Assembly (NCBI GenBank): GCA_947631755.1
Contig: CANRMO010000037.1
Location: 1-15,185 of the forward strand
Direction: 5' to 3'
Origin: an uncultured Lachnospiraceae bacterium
Lineage (GTDB): Bacteria; Bacillota; Clostridia; Lachnospirales; Lachnospiraceae
DNA length: 15,185 nucleotides
Shown here: piece after piece, positions 14,993-15,185 of the stretch
Position numbering within the stretch: position 1 is the stretch's first letter
Layout: every line of letters begins with the position of its first letter
The notes under the pieces: generated by a model
What the model was told of the DNA's origin: nothing
The model's input: only the letters and a program-made list of their open reading frames with translations
The model's database searches: none
Translations under genes and position numbers: made by a program

Positions 14993-15185
14993 ACAGTATG
15001 AGATCTTTAAGACTATGCATCCGATGAAAGTGCAAATCATGAAAGAACTGGCGGAAAATATGAAAGGGAAACAGATGAAAGACGCGGCGCCTTATATCAT
15101 GGGTGCGACAAATCGCTTAAAGCAGAATAATCTCTCGTTTACTCCTGAGGAGACCGCAGTTTTGATTGAGATTCTCTCCCAGGGA
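14973..15185 (+). CDS. Unknown small helical protein, partial (runs off the window)
   Basis: An open frame begins at ATG 14973, 4 bases after GGAGGAG (14963-14969 region), and stays open for 71 codons to the window end. Because no stop is reached, its C-terminus is unknown. The visible part starts MSQSIFEQYEIFKTMHPM and is predicted mostly helical, with many Met and Lys and no signal peptide. Residues 10-17 (EIFKTMHP) repeat the motif found twice in the preceding gene. The 20-base overlap with that gene and the strong ribosome site point to coupled translation. I do not recognise a family. Confidence 0.7.
   Translation, partial: MSQSIFEQYEIFKTMHPMKVQIMKELAENMKGKQMKDAAPYIMGATNRLKQNNLSFTPEETAVLIEILSQG

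Noticed and set aside
1..15185. CRISPR arrays, tRNA or rRNA genes, IS elements, phage genes
   Set aside because: No spaced direct repeats, cloverleaf-like sequence, transposase or phage-type protein was seen on either strand.

Overview
The window looks like chromosome from a low-to-mid GC Gram-positive anaerobe of class Clostridia, most likely a Lachnospiraceae-type gut organism. I infer this from the strong AGGAGG-type ribosome binding sites, the sigma-A promoters, the LeuRS with an HVGHPRPYTALD signature, the GT2-TagF teichoic-acid enzymes, the YtaF/MntP-like protein and LuxS. No tRNA, rRNA, CRISPR array, insertion sequence or phage gene is visible. No stretch over 300 bases lacks a gene.

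Left part (1-2714): a 68-residue orphan protein on the minus strand has its own promoter and terminator. A divergent plus-strand pair follows: a DHH/DHHA1 phosphoesterase and a lipoprotein with a DUF3887-like region and an alpha/beta-hydrolase domain.

Middle (2723-6502): a Ca2+-type P-type ATPase gene on the minus strand is broken by an in-frame TAG just before the M8-M10 membrane region. Its stop lies only 8 bases from the end of the lipoprotein gene. Divergent to it is a small YtaF/MntP-family membrane protein, whose last 35 bases overlap a convergent DedA-family gene. A terminator-like hairpin in the ytaF leader points the right way to end dedA read-through RNA.

Right part (6618-14349): one textbook sigma-A promoter precedes five tightly spaced co-directional genes: a secreted L,D-transpeptidase, leuS, a GT2-TagF fusion, a second TagF-like enzyme and luxS. 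Gaps are 27, 42, 40 and 17 bases, and I see no terminator between them. This looks like a cell-wall operon (peptidoglycan cross-linking plus teichoic-acid polymerisation) with two housekeeping genes inside it: leuS without room for a T-box, and luxS of the activated methyl cycle and AI-2 synthesis.

Right edge (14389-15185): two overlapping small genes of unknown function, the second running off the window. They share a short helical motif, E-x-x-K-T-x-x-P, that occurs three times across the pair. This is the least explained part of the window. The broken ATPase, the antisense-overlapping dedA/ytaF pair and the charged insertion in the GT2 domain are the other points worth a second look.
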